DNA of 64,000 nt from Leptospira mtsangambouensis. Its GTDB lineage: Bacteria > Spirochaetota > Leptospiria > Leptospirales > Leptospiraceae. Below, one piece after another: positions 41,849-49,828 of the stretch. The stretch spans positions 195,141 to 259,140 of the forward strand of contig NZ_RQHK01000005.1 of the NCBI RefSeq assembly GCF_004770475.1. Direction: 5' to 3'. The notes under the pieces are model-generated. The model made no database searches. It was given only the letters and a program-made list of their open reading frames with translations, and had not been told where the DNA came from. A program made the translations under genes and the position numbers. The stretch's first letter is position 1. Every line of letters starts with the position of its first letter.

Positions 41849-42570
41849 AAACTATCAAGAATTTCCTTAAGTTTCGGATCCACTGGTTCTTGTTTGGTGG
41901 GAGTGGTTTTGGGTTTTACTGGCGAAGGTTCTGAGATTGGTTCCAATTGCGAATTTTGGTTAAACCCTGAAATAAGCTCCAACTTCGTAAAAAATTCGGT
42001 CAATGAATTTCTTCCCAGTTGGTTTAGTTGGTCTTCTCGATTCCCTCGATACCCGTTGTAAGGAACATACCATATCAACGGAACTACTGTTAGTATACTT
42101 CCTGTTAAATAACAATTCGTCACACGAGAATCAATTTCATCATAGAAGGAAAATGTTTCTTCCGAAGCCCCAAGAATTTGGATCCTTGCTTTCATCCTCA
42201 CAAAACTTAAGTTTTTGGAACATCTATCCAAGGATACAAGTTGGTATTCATCAATAAAAATTTTTCCACCCCGGTCAAGAAGTAAGGGGAAACGATTCCC
42301 TCGGATGGAAAGTTCCTTCCGAATTAAATAAGAAAGTGGCCCATATTCATTGGGAAGTCCTTCGGGGTTTGCAAAATACCCATCGTAAACACCCATCTTC
42401 ATCCGATTTTCATCTTTCACAAAGATTTCAATATGATCCATTTTTTTGACATAGTCAAAAGCTATTTCCTGAGGGAAAGGTCTGTACACCCGAAGAGAAA
42501 TCCCACATCCATACCCCAAAAAAGAAATCAGAAAAACAATGAAAAGATGGAACCTTAACTTAAAAAACAT
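41845..42570 (-). CDS. Lipoprotein with Pro/Lys/Thr-rich tail, unknown function
   Basis: From ATG 42570 the product has 241 residues. The TTG at 42582 is an alternative start. The signal ends in LGYGC, with lipidated Cys22. The mature part begins RVYRPFPQEIAFDYVKK and contains three more cysteines and one hydrophobic stretch (LTVVPLIWYVPY). It ends with a disordered tail of Pro, Lys and Thr (SPVKPKTTPTKQEP). It overlaps the HEGGH gene by four bases and the barrel gene by 11. No family is recognised. Confidence 0.65.
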   Translation of the reverse strand: MFFKLRFHLFIVFLISFLGYGCGISLRVYRPFPQEIAFDYVKKMDHIEIFVKDENRMKMGVYDGYFANPEGLPNEYGPLSYLIRKELSIRGNRFPLLLDRGGKIFIDEYQLVSLDRCSKNLSFVRMKARIQILGASEETFSFYDEIDSRVTNCYLTGSILTVVPLIWYVPYNGYRGNREDQLNQLGRNSLTEFFTKLELISGFNQNSQLEPISEPSPVKPKTTPTKQEPVDPKLKEILDSL

Positions 42571-43816
42571 AAGTGTACCCAAAGTAAAAATTCGAAATTA
42601 AATAACTTCTGGAAGGACGTTTGTCCCGACCATCCGCTTCATAAAAGGCAGAACTCAAATAATAATCTCGAACTCCCGATACAAAGGATTCTTCATTCAA
42701 TGCACGAATTCCAGGTGCATAAGATTCATTGGTTCTCCAGATGTATTGGATGATTTGAAATCCCATATTGAATTTGTGGTGATCTAACGGTTGCCAGTTG
42801 GCCTGCGCCAACAAATCAAGTCCAACAATAGTGGTTTGTAATGGTTTTTCCGAAAACAACGAATAGGCTTCCTCTCTAGTCGTGGCACCTTCCGCAAACC
42901 GTGGAACACCACCTGTTTGAGTTAAAATGTCTCTTCGGTATTGGAGTCTACCCATAGGAGTAAAAAACATTTCTCCTCCCAATTCATAAGAAAAACCGTC
43001 ACCAAGTTTATGATAAAACCGAAATCCCGTACTTGGTGCAAGATAACGCATTGAATCTCGCATAATCCCTGTTTGTCCCAAAGTTTGGGAATTAAAAACG
43101 GAATTTGTATGAAAAGAACCTGCTCTTAATCCAAAATCCCAACTATATCCAATGTTTTTGTATAAATCTTCATATATTTTAAGAACTAACTTGTGTTCAG
43201 CGTTATACAATCGATCAGAATGGAAAGCGGATTGGTTCCCACCTAAATATCCTAATGAAATAAAATCGTTTGTTGTTTGGAATTGGAAATAGATATATTC
43301 TATCCCCCACTTAGCTGATTTGTGTTTGTATGCCACTCGTGGAGAAAAGGAACCAGAACCCTGTTTTTTTTCTAAATCATACTGATAAGGAAGAGTTCGA
43401 ATATTTTGATAACCAATCTGCGACCGAGGGTAATAGGGAGTCCCTGCTTGGAAAGCAACACGACCATCATCCAAGGCCCATTCTTTTCCCGAAGAAAAAA
43501 TTCCAACTTGCCCTAAAGCACGAAACCCAATCTCCCATGTTCCCTGGTGAAATTCCAAAGAACCATTGTTAGTTGCAGGTGCATTGGAAGTAGTTGGATA
43601 TTCAGTCGGCTCTTTCTCAAGACTTTGGAACTGTCCAGAACGAAGTCGTTTTACCTTGGAACGAAGTTCCTCTGCTTTTTTAGGGTAACCACGTTCCTCA
43701 TAGGATTCCGCTTCTAATTCCAACTTAGTTGCTTTTGTTTCCTGGGCCCAAAGGACAGGAATCCCAGGTAGAAAAAAAACAAAAGATAGGAAAAAGAAGA
43801 AAGGAACCTTTTTCAC
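42560..43816 (-). CDS. Outer-membrane beta-barrel protein
   Basis: The 418-residue protein starts at GTG 43816 with a signal peptide ending LWAQ. A short charged helical region (ELEAESYEERGYPKKAEELRSK cut short, about 28-60) precedes the barrel. The remainder is an amphipathic beta pattern rich in Tyr, Gly and Phe (VAYKHKSAKWGIEYIYFQF, FRFYHKLGDGFSYELGGEMFF). The chain ends YFGYTYVF, the usual C-terminal Phe of barrel proteins. A Leptospira outer-membrane family is likely. The function is unknown. It lies six bases after speE. Confidence 0.7.
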   Translation of the reverse strand: MKKVPFFFFLSFVFFLPGIPVLWAQETKATKLELEAESYEERGYPKKAEELRSKVKRLRSGQFQSLEKEPTEYPTTSNAPATNNGSLEFHQGTWEIGFRALGQVGIFSSGKEWALDDGRVAFQAGTPYYPRSQIGYQNIRTLPYQYDLEKKQGSGSFSPRVAYKHKSAKWGIEYIYFQFQTTNDFISLGYLGGNQSAFHSDRLYNAEHKLVLKIYEDLYKNIGYSWDFGLRAGSFHTNSVFNSQTLGQTGIMRDSMRYLAPSTGFRFYHKLGDGFSYELGGEMFFTPMGRLQYRRDILTQTGGVPRFAEGATTREEAYSLFSEKPLQTTIVGLDLLAQANWQPLDHHKFNMGFQIIQYIWRTNESYAPGIRALNEESFVSGVRDYYLSSAFYEADGRDKRPSRSYLISNFYFGYTYVF

Positions 43817-43822
43817 AAAGTT

Positions 43823-44668
43823 TTAACCTTTTCGTTTGATATAAGCTTTTGCAAATTCTGGAAGTACAAAAGCTGCTTTGTGAATTTCTGGACTGTAGTA
43901 TTTCAAACCTTTCGGAACTCGTTTTGGATCTGGAGTTACTGAATAAGGATCAATCGCATTCGATAAAAAAGTAAACCCTATGATTCCAGAAGGATAGGTA
44001 GGAATGGTTGTGTAATAATATCCATACTCAGGAAAAATTTTAGGAATAAAGTCAAAGAGCGAAGAAATCACATCGCCATGATACCAAAAAGATTCTGCTT
44101 GTGTGGCAATGATTCCCGTTGGTTTTAAGGCACTTGCCATATCTCGAAAAAATGGTTCTTTGAATAAAACTTCTGCAGGACCTACAGGATCACTTGAATC
44201 CACAAGGATCACATCAAAACGACCTTTGTTGTCACGAGCAAATTTTGCTCCATCATCATAGTGATGGATGACTTTTGGATCTTTCATTGCGTCAGCGCAT
44301 TCAGGAAAATATTTATAACTAATATCAACAACTGCTTTGTCAATCTCACATAACACAACTTCTTTGACTGATGGATGTTTTAATACTTCACGAACAGTTC
44401 CACCATCTCCCCCACCGATCACAAGTACTGATTCTGGATTGGGATGGCTCATCATTGGAATATGTGCAATCATTTCATGATAAGAATGTTCATCTTTGTT
44501 AGTAACCATCGTTACACCATCAAGTGTAAACATTCGTCCAAAGGATTGTGTTTCAAAAATATCGATTTTTTGGAACGGAGATTGTAGGCTTTCGATTGTT
44601 TTTGTTACCCGGTAACTGACCGCACGCCCTTTTTCTAATTCCAATTTTTCAGTATACCAAATCTCCAT
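43823..44668 (-). CDS. speE: Spermidine synthase
   Basis: The 281-residue protein starts at ATG 44668 behind AGGAG. It has the family motifs VLVIGGGDGGTVREVLKH (decarboxylated-SAM binding), CEIDKAVVD and the catalytic VILVDSSDPVGPAEVLF. The N-terminal beta part QSFGRMFTLDGVTMVTNKDEHSYHEM is also typical. It transfers an aminopropyl group to putrescine. The length is normal. It is the first gene of a leftward operon with the barrel and lipoprotein genes, and it diverges from the 44759 gene. Confidence 0.95.
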   Translation of the reverse strand: MEIWYTEKLELEKGRAVSYRVTKTIESLQSPFQKIDIFETQSFGRMFTLDGVTMVTNKDEHSYHEMIAHIPMMSHPNPESVLVIGGGDGGTVREVLKHPSVKEVVLCEIDKAVVDISYKYFPECADAMKDPKVIHHYDDGAKFARDNKGRFDVILVDSSDPVGPAEVLFKEPFFRDMASALKPTGIIATQAESFWYHGDVISSLFDFIPKIFPEYGYYYTTIPTYPSGIIGFTFLSNAIDPYSVTPDPKRVPKGLKYYSPEIHKAAFVLPEFAKAYIKRKG

Positions 44669-44758
44669 TGATTTCTCCTAAGGTTTCTCTCTTTAAACCA
44701 GATTTGTTATGGGAATAAAGAGGTGTAGTTTTTTTTAAACTTTCTTTGTTTATAAACA

Positions 44759-45250
44759 ATGAAAAATTCAACTTGGCGAGAACTGGGTGTTTCGGTTCCA
44801 TTGCCTTGTATGCAGAAATATTCCCGTGTTTTTTACCTGTTTGGTTTTTTATCCATGCCCCTCTTCATTTTGTTACTCGTTTACGGATATGTAAAAATCA
44901 ACGAAATGGCCAGCGAGGAAATCCATTGGGGCCATAACAAATCCTTTGCTTTTGGACAAGCTTCACGTGAAGGGAAACTAGTCCTACTTGCTGTTACCAA
45001 ATCCAGATGTGAAATGTTGCAAGGTTTAGAATGCGGTGAAGGGAAACCGGATCTTGGCACCTATGTTCTCTTGAACTTTACCCCGAGAGAACAAGAATTC
45101 CAATCATTGATTTTGGATGACAGGTTTGTTTCTTTAAAAACAGAACCACTCCCTCAATATTTTCTCCTCAATGCTTCTGGGGAAATCCGTCATATGTCAA
45201 AACAACTTCCCAGCGTGGAAGAAATGCAAAAACTCCCCAAAAAAGAATGA
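44759..45250 (+). CDS. Membrane-anchored small protein, thioredoxin-fold-like
   Basis: The 163-residue product has one N-terminal membrane helix (about 25-47). A soluble part follows that begins FAFGQASREGKLVLLAVTKSRCEMLQGLEC, shown in part (VLLAVTKSRCEML). The 'GK.vlL..t...C' pattern resembles a thioredoxin-like strand, but the cysteines are Cx6C rather than CxxC. Further on, YVLLNFTPREQEF and PQYFLLNASGEI fit later strands of the fold. ATG 44759 sits inside a TTGTTTA-TAAACAA palindrome (44746-44759), and a later ATG (44810) is possible. The function is unknown. Confidence 0.6.
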   Translation: MKNSTWRELGVSVPLPCMQKYSRVFYLFGFLSMPLFILLLVYGYVKINEMASEEIHWGHNKSFAFGQASREGKLVLLAVTKSRCEMLQGLECGEGKPDLGTYVLLNFTPREQEFQSLILDDRFVSLKTEPLPQYFLLNASGEIRHMSKQLPSVEEMQKLPKKE

Positions 45251-45298
45251 TCTTTTTTTTGCTTTAAACAAAATTCTCTTGCAAGTTCCGAAATTCGA

Positions 45299-45316
45299 TA
45301 TACCCTATGGGGTATA
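45299..45316. promoter_or_regulatory. CsoR/CstR-like operator ahead of the DUF302 gene
   Basis: TATACCC-TATG-GGGTATA is a perfect 7-4-7 inverted repeat. It resembles ATACCC...GGGTAT sites of the CsoR/CstR/FrmR (DUF156) repressors. It overlaps the likely -10 region (TACCCT, 45301-45306), 16 bases after a -35-like TTGCAA (45279-45284). A repressor here would block transcription of the DUF302 gene, whose ATG is at 45334. Confidence 0.6.
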
Positions 45317-45333
45317 GACCCATCGGAGGATTT

Positions 45334-45723
45334 ATGTTAGGACTCACTGTTCATAGAAAAAAAGGTTTCGAAGAAACAATCGCCGACACAACCGAAGCCC
45401 TAAAAAAAGAAGGTTTCGGAGTTCTTACCACCATCGACGTCAAAAACACCCTCAAAGAAAAAATTGGAGTGGATTTCAAACGTTACACCATTCTCGGTGC
45501 ATGTAACCCTAGTTTTGCGCACAAAGCCCTCCAAACAGCTGATGAAATTGGACTATTACTTCCTTGTAACGTAGTCGTCACTGAAGAAAAAAATGGTGAA
45601 ACCAAAGTATCCATCTTTGATCCTATGACCATGACCAAACTGGTCCAAAATCCTGAACTCGAAAAAATTGCCAAAGAAGTCCAAGAAAAACTAATCCAAG
45701 TCATCCACCACTTACACGAATGA
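45334..45723 (+). CDS. DUF302 domain protein
   Basis: From ATG 45334, preceded by GGAGGA at three bases, the product has 129 residues. The DUF302 pattern is clear: GFEETIADTTEALKKEGFGVLTTIDVKNTLKEK, quoted here in part, GACNPSFAHKALQ and GLLLPCNVVV. These proteins are small soluble alpha/beta domains often found in sulfide, persulfide or metal-stress gene sets. The cysteines in the GACNP and LLPCN motifs are conserved. The function is not known. The start upstream at 45307 would run through the operator and is rejected. Confidence 0.85.
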   Translation: MLGLTVHRKKGFEETIADTTEALKKEGFGVLTTIDVKNTLKEKIGVDFKRYTILGACNPSFAHKALQTADEIGLLLPCNVVVTEEKNGETKVSIFDPMTMTKLVQNPELEKIAKEVQEKLIQVIHHLHE

Positions 45724-45745
45724 TTTTTTTTTTGGTAAATTTTGC

Positions 45746-45855
45746 GGGCACCTCGCCAATGGAAATCAGTTTTCATATACTTTCCATTAGGCGATCCCGC
45801 TGTCCGCTCCAATCTTTCGCTTTGCGAAAGGATTTCCGCTACCATCGGTGGCGCA
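45746..45855. repeat. Palindromic intergenic element, copy B
   Basis: Runs from GGGCACCTCG to GGTGGCGCA and resembles 6801-6905. The right half carries CTTTCGC-TTT-GCGAAAG (45814-45830). The left half carries a second stem, CGCCAATGGAAA with TTTCCATTAGGCG (45754-45794). It lies between the convergent DUF302 and lipoprotein genes. Confidence 0.7.
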
Positions 45856-45891
45856 GGGGGAGTTTTATCTTAACAACAAAACTTTCTTTCT

Positions 45892-46305
45892 TTACTTACA
45901 AAATGTTGGAGGGTTTTGTTTGGCACTCTTAACCCGAGTATAACAAACCGTAACTCCTTCCGTCGTCATTCCAAATAAATTCAAAGGGCCACCCACCGGA
46001 TATTGTGCAGTTGAAGCAGGACCTTCTGACCAATTGATATTGTAATTTCCTTCACTTTGTTTGATGAGTGATCCTTTCACTATCGAACTAGTTTTTTTAT
46101 AACAAGATTTGATATCCCGGTTGTTGCTAATGACAAGCCAAGCTGTGGCATTCGGACTTGGGTCTTTGGTGCAATTGTTTGTTAATATCCAAGTCCCTTC
46201 TAAAATCGTTTTTGATTCTTCCAGAGATGTTTTATCGCCTGACTGACAATTAAAAACCGTAACAGAAACAGCAAATACAAGAATGAAACTAATTTTTTTC
46301 ACCAC
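45892..46305 (-). CDS. Small cysteine-containing lipoprotein, lipocalin-like pattern
   Basis: The product has about 136-137 residues. The start is GTG 46305 or the next codon, GTG 46302, which better suits the AAAGGAG ribosome site. The signal ends VTVFNC. The mature part begins with ILEGTWILTNNC, the 'GtW.l' opening of lipocalin-like folds. Further paired cysteines are at SCYKK, VCYTR and TFCK. The ribosome site lies in a short hairpin, CTCC-AAA-GGAG. It is convergent with DUF302. The following 271-base gap (46306-46576) carries no gene I can support. Confidence 0.65.
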   Translation of the reverse strand: MVKKISFILVFAVSVTVFNCQSGDKTSLEESKTILEGTWILTNNCTKDPSPNATAWLVISNNRDIKSCYKKTSSIVKGSLIKQSEGNYNINWSEGPASTAQYPVGGPLNLFGMTTEGVTVCYTRVKSAKQNPPTFCK

Positions 46306-46576
46306 AAACTCCTTTGGAGAAATAATATATTTCTACAAGAGGATAGTAAAGACTAGAAAACTAGAGAATTGTCAAACAGAAATGTGAGGATTTCCATTAA
46401 TTTTTGTTAGGTTTAGAATAAAAATAGAGAGAAAGGTGTTCTCTAATGTTTTAAAGTTTGGATCTTCCGACCGATCTTATTTTGAATATACAAGCCATCG
46501 AAGCCAGGAAAATCTTTCACTGCAACCGGATCCAAACAAAACTAAAAAAATCAAATTTTGCGAATCCCTGCCAAAC

Positions 46577-47473
46577 CTAACCCGCTTCGATGTGTTTACT
46601 AGCCTCCGCTTGTTTTCGAAACACTTCTAAAATCGCACAAAAAAGAATCACACCACCACCTAACCAAAGCCTATCGGGAGGAACCTCTCCTAAAAAATAC
46701 CAGGCCGCCAAACTCCCGTAAATGGGGCTTAGTGTAGACAAAGTCCCTGCGGTTGTGACAGACAAATTGGATAAACTACGAATCCAAATGGTATGAGCCA
46801 GTGAAGTGAAGACTCCTGCAAGAACCACTTGGAATACAAGGTATTTAGGTTCTGCGAGCATCACAAAAAGACCATCAGCAAAAGGAAGGAGGACAAGGCT
46901 TGTGGCAATCAGTTGGGTAAATAGAATTTGGGAGCTTGGGTAGTGCACATGCATTTCTTTTGTAAGCAAATTGCGAATGGCATAAAGAACTGCCGAGACC
47001 ACTCCCCAAACGACTCCTTGGAACATTTGGTTGTCCCAAGATAGATCAGGTACAATTAAAAAAAGTCCAAAAAAAGAGAAACAGGCGATGAAGAAGGCAA
47101 AAGGGTCGGGGCGTTTCCCACCAAACAATGGTTCTAAAATGGCAGAAAACACGGGATAGGTGAAAAGTGACAACATCCCCACAGCCACAGTGGAGACCTG
47201 GATGGAATGAAAATACGTAACCCAATGCAGAGCAAAAAGAATTCCGATTCCAAAGACCGATAAAAAGTCTTTAAAACTTCGGTAAGAAACAGATTTACCA
47301 CGTACCCAAAAAAACAAACCAAGGATCAGGACAGAAAAAAGAGCCCTACCGGAGATGATCGTGACTGCAGGGAAAGGAAGGAGTTTGGCAAACAAAGTGA
47401 CGTTCCCCATAATGAGGATCGTCAAATTGAGTTCTAAAACAGATCGTAAAAAGTGAGGAGAAGAAGACTTCAC
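46577..47473 (-). CDS. EamA-family (drug/metabolite) transporter
   Basis: The 298-residue membrane protein has ten helices in two EamA repeats (about 10-140 and 150-290). Typical lines are ISGRALFSVLILGLFFW in the first half and LSPIYGSLAAWYFLGEVPP in the second. Transporters of this group export metabolites, amino acids or nucleotides, and the substrate cannot be read here. It follows the DUF2505-like gene by six bases on the same strand. Confidence 0.9.
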   Translation of the reverse strand: MKSSSPHFLRSVLELNLTILIMGNVTLFAKLLPFPAVTIISGRALFSVLILGLFFWVRGKSVSYRSFKDFLSVFGIGILFALHWVTYFHSIQVSTVAVGMLSLFTYPVFSAILEPLFGGKRPDPFAFFIACFSFFGLFLIVPDLSWDNQMFQGVVWGVVSAVLYAIRNLLTKEMHVHYPSSQILFTQLIATSLVLLPFADGLFVMLAEPKYLVFQVVLAGVFTSLAHTIWIRSLSNLSVTTAGTLSTLSPIYGSLAAWYFLGEVPPDRLWLGGGVILFCAILEVFRKQAEASKHIEAG

Positions 47474-47479
47474 TTCTAC

Positions 47480-47962
47480 TTAGGATTCAACCCCCAAAAA
47501 TTTGGCGATGGATTTTCTGTCTTTTTCTAAACTATGTTTGTGAATTTCTTCAATTGCCTTTTCCACAATCGGAGAAACAAATAGAAGACCGGAAACCACA
47601 TCCACATCATAAGAACGTTTGGACTCCGCCCCATCCGCTTCATATTTACTTTTCCCTTTGATCACAAACACATTGTCTTTCCCTGGAGGAGAGATTTTGA
47701 ATTCATGAGTGTTGGTCGTAATGTCAAAAGTGGATTCTTCTAAAAGCGAAAGGTCATTGAGGGCTGCCGAAAGAACGGCAGGCATGGATCCTTCCAAACT
47801 TACCTTTCGTTTTTGACGAATGATATTCCCCTCTTTTGTTTCTTCGAGTAGAGTTACATTCTTTAAATCAGGGAACTGATCCAAATGTTTGTATCTTTCC
47901 TCTCTCGCATGAAGAAGTTTTTCAAGGGGGACGGGAAACGAATGGGTAACTTGGTATTTCAC
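47480..47962 (-). CDS. DUF2505-like SRPBCC protein
   Basis: The 160-residue protein starts at GTG 47962, which overlaps the stop of the ferritin-like gene in TAGTG. The pattern is of a helix-grip fold: KYQVTHSFPVPLEKLLHAREERY, then beta strands NVTLLEETKEGNIIRQKRKV and HEFKISPPGKDNVFVIKG, with a C-terminal helix, IEEIHKHSLEKDRKSIAKFLG. This is the DUF2505 layout. A lipid or other hydrophobic ligand is probable in general for the fold. The specific role is unknown. Confidence 0.7.
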   Translation of the reverse strand: MKYQVTHSFPVPLEKLLHAREERYKHLDQFPDLKNVTLLEETKEGNIIRQKRKVSLEGSMPAVLSAALNDLSLLEESTFDITTNTHEFKISPPGKDNVFVIKGKSKYEADGAESKRSYDVDVVSGLLFVSPIVEKAIEEIHKHSLEKDRKSIAKFLGVES

Positions 47963-48726
47963 TATTTTTTCTTACCTTTCTTTTTTGCAGGTTTTGATTT
48001 TTTAACCGCTTTCTTTACAACTTTTTTCACTGCCTTTTTAGCGGCTTTTTTCGCCGACTTCTTGTTTGCTGGTTTTGCAGCTGGTTTAGAAGTTTTTTTA
48101 GCAGATGGTTTTGTTTTTGCGGTTTGTGATTTTTGTGCAGGTTTAGACGGTTTTGGTTTGGATGCGGCCTTTGCAGAACGATTCACCTGCTCCATCAGTT
48201 CCTCATCTTCCCAATAGAAAACTTGGTCAGCCGGTGTCGACTGTTCCATAGCCATTGCTTGGGCTTCTAACAATGAATTGTTGGATTCATTAAAATTTGC
48301 TAATTTTTGAAATAACAAATTGATTTTTGGATCTTGGAATTTGTTCCGAATGGTAGCGTAAAAATTACGCGCATCTTCCCCTTCTCTAATTGCAAGTTCG
48401 ATCGCTTTTCTTTCGTCAGCTTTTACTTCTTCGTTTTTGTTTCGATCAAGCCTATCCATTACCTTTTGGATGGTAGAGGAATGAAATTTTTCGATCTGAG
48501 AAAGTTGTTTTAGATTGGGAAGTTCTTTCCCCTCTGCACTTTTATAAATTTCTTTAATAAATTTAATGTGCTCATCGCCATCTAACGCAAGTTGGCTGAA
48601 CAATTCCCTAATTTGACCTTCCGGTAAACTTTCAGAGAGTTTTAGATAAAAATTGAAACATTGAACCTCATGTTCAATCGCAGCAGCAACTGCTTCAATA
48701 AAGGATGTTTTTTTTAGTGATTTCAT
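47962..48726 (-). CDS. Ferritin-like protein with Lys/Ala-rich histone-H1-like tail
   Basis: The 254-residue protein has a four-helix ferritin/rubrerythrin-like part (about 8-160). Carboxylates at Glu18, Glu20, Glu52-His53, Glu115, Glu117 and Glu147 could form a di-iron site. The fourth-helix ExxH is ExxN here. From about residue 184 the chain is a low-complexity tail of about 70 residues made of Lys, Ala, Pro and Ser (SKPAAKPANKKSAKKAAKKA, shown in part), very like histone H1 and bacterial H1-like tails. Such a tail should bind DNA or other polyanions. It may shield DNA by binding iron near it, as Dps does, though a Dps family assignment is not made. Confidence 0.7.
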   Translation of the reverse strand: MKSLKKTSFIEAVAAAIEHEVQCFNFYLKLSESLPEGQIRELFSQLALDGDEHIKFIKEIYKSAEGKELPNLKQLSQIEKFHSSTIQKVMDRLDRNKNEEVKADERKAIELAIREGEDARNFYATIRNKFQDPKINLLFQKLANFNESNNSLLEAQAMAMEQSTPADQVFYWEDEELMEQVNRSAKAASKPKPSKPAQKSQTAKTKPSAKKTSKPAAKPANKKSAKKAAKKAVKKVVKKAVKKSKPAKKKGKKK

Positions 48727-48784
48727 AATCCCATTCCCTGGTTATTCAAAACCATAGATACGATACTCTCGAGTTTCAAGTGAA

Positions 48785-49453
48785 TCAAGTATTTTTCACT
48801 GATTGTACATCCAACTCTTCCGCCTTTGTGGCTGAGTAGATGAGGACCTGGGCGATATAATACGTTACCATAATTCCCATTGATGCAGTGAATCTGTCCA
48901 TTTCTGGTTTTAGAAACATCGAATAGGCAATGATGGAGTCAGAAAGGATAAAAACCAAGGCACCCAAAAGGCCTAAATAAAATGGTTTGGAAACTGAATT
49001 CCTAGCAGCTGCTCGCCATCCCATAAGACAAATCGCTGAAATATAAACCCCTACTGGAATGAGAAGAGCACCTAGTTTTGGCACAAGAACAAGAAAGAAG
49101 GAGGAACCAAATAGTAAAAAGGGAATGGCAAGGATAGGTTTGATTTTCGAATCCAATGTAAAGGCATAAGAATAAATCAACTGTGCTATGAGAAAGGAAC
49201 CAAGCCCAAATACAAAAAAACCTTCTTTGGGAAGAGCAAGGAAACTATCTCCAAAAAGAGAAAACACAAGTCCTACAGCCACCAATTTCCCACGTTTTTC
49301 CAAACTAGGGAAGTAGCGAAAGAGTGCTACAATGAGAATCAGGATGGGAATGATTTTCGAAGGGAGATAAAAAACATCCTGTTTTGTGATCGTAGCGATC
49401 GCAAGTAGATGCACAATAGAATAGAGAACAAACAAAACAATTTCTTTAGCCAT
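48785..49453 (-). CDS. YhhN/TMEM86-family membrane protein (second copy)
   Basis: The 222-residue protein has about seven to eight membrane helices and the YhhN landmarks: PSKIIPILILIVA at the start, VGLVFSLFGDSFLALP in the centre and LLGALVFILSDSIIAYSMF further on. Animal members are lysoplasmalogenases. It is closer to the canonical family than the 12034 gene, which shares the acidic positions but has longer loops. It diverges from the 49519 gene. The bacterial function is unknown. Confidence 0.75.
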   Translation of the reverse strand: MAKEIVLFVLYSIVHLLAIATITKQDVFYLPSKIIPILILIVALFRYFPSLEKRGKLVAVGLVFSLFGDSFLALPKEGFFVFGLGSFLIAQLIYSYAFTLDSKIKPILAIPFLLFGSSFFLVLVPKLGALLIPVGVYISAICLMGWRAAARNSVSKPFYLGLLGALVFILSDSIIAYSMFLKPEMDRFTASMGIMVTYYIAQVLIYSATKAEELDVQSVKNT

Positions 49454-49518
49454 ATTTCTTACTTTACAGGGAGATCATTCTCGAGATTTCATCAGATGAA
49501 AGCCCGAGTGATCAGCCT

Positions 49519-49827
49519 ATGAAACAAACACGACCCTTGTCCATCCTTTTCTTAATCTGTCTCCTTTGGACCCAGACTTTATCTGCTAGAGAAGTTCCTT
49601 CTGGTGGCGAAATGTTGATCGATTTGATTGTAGCGCGACCTATGGGTCTTGCCGGTACGGTGCTTGGGACTGCGGCCTTTATTGTTGCCTCCCCTTTCAC
49701 ACTACTATCTGGAACTTTTTTACAGTCAGGTAAACGTCTAGTTGTTTATCCGGCAAAATTCACCTTCACACGTGGGTTAGGCGACTTCCCAGGTTATATG
49801 GAAGATTACCAAATCGTAGAGGAATAA
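49519..49827 (+). CDS. Small exported protein upstream of mutA, unknown function
   Basis: The 102-residue product has a signal peptide (MKQTRPLSILFLICLLWTQ, cleavage near LSA). A Gly/Ala-rich hydrophobic segment follows (MGLAGTVLGTAAFIVASPF, about 42-62) that could be a membrane helix. The chain ends acidic (DFPGYMEDYQIVEE). mutA begins one base after its stop with TTG. Its link to the mutase is positional only. Confidence 0.6.
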   Translation: MKQTRPLSILFLICLLWTQTLSAREVPSGGEMLIDLIVARPMGLAGTVLGTAAFIVASPFTLLSGTFLQSGKRLVVYPAKFTFTRGLGDFPGYMEDYQIVEE

Positions 49828-49828
49828 A

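Noticed and set aside
46436..46630. 64-codon plus frame in the gap before the EamA gene
   Set aside because: No ribosome site, no motif, and it overlaps the EamA 3' end.
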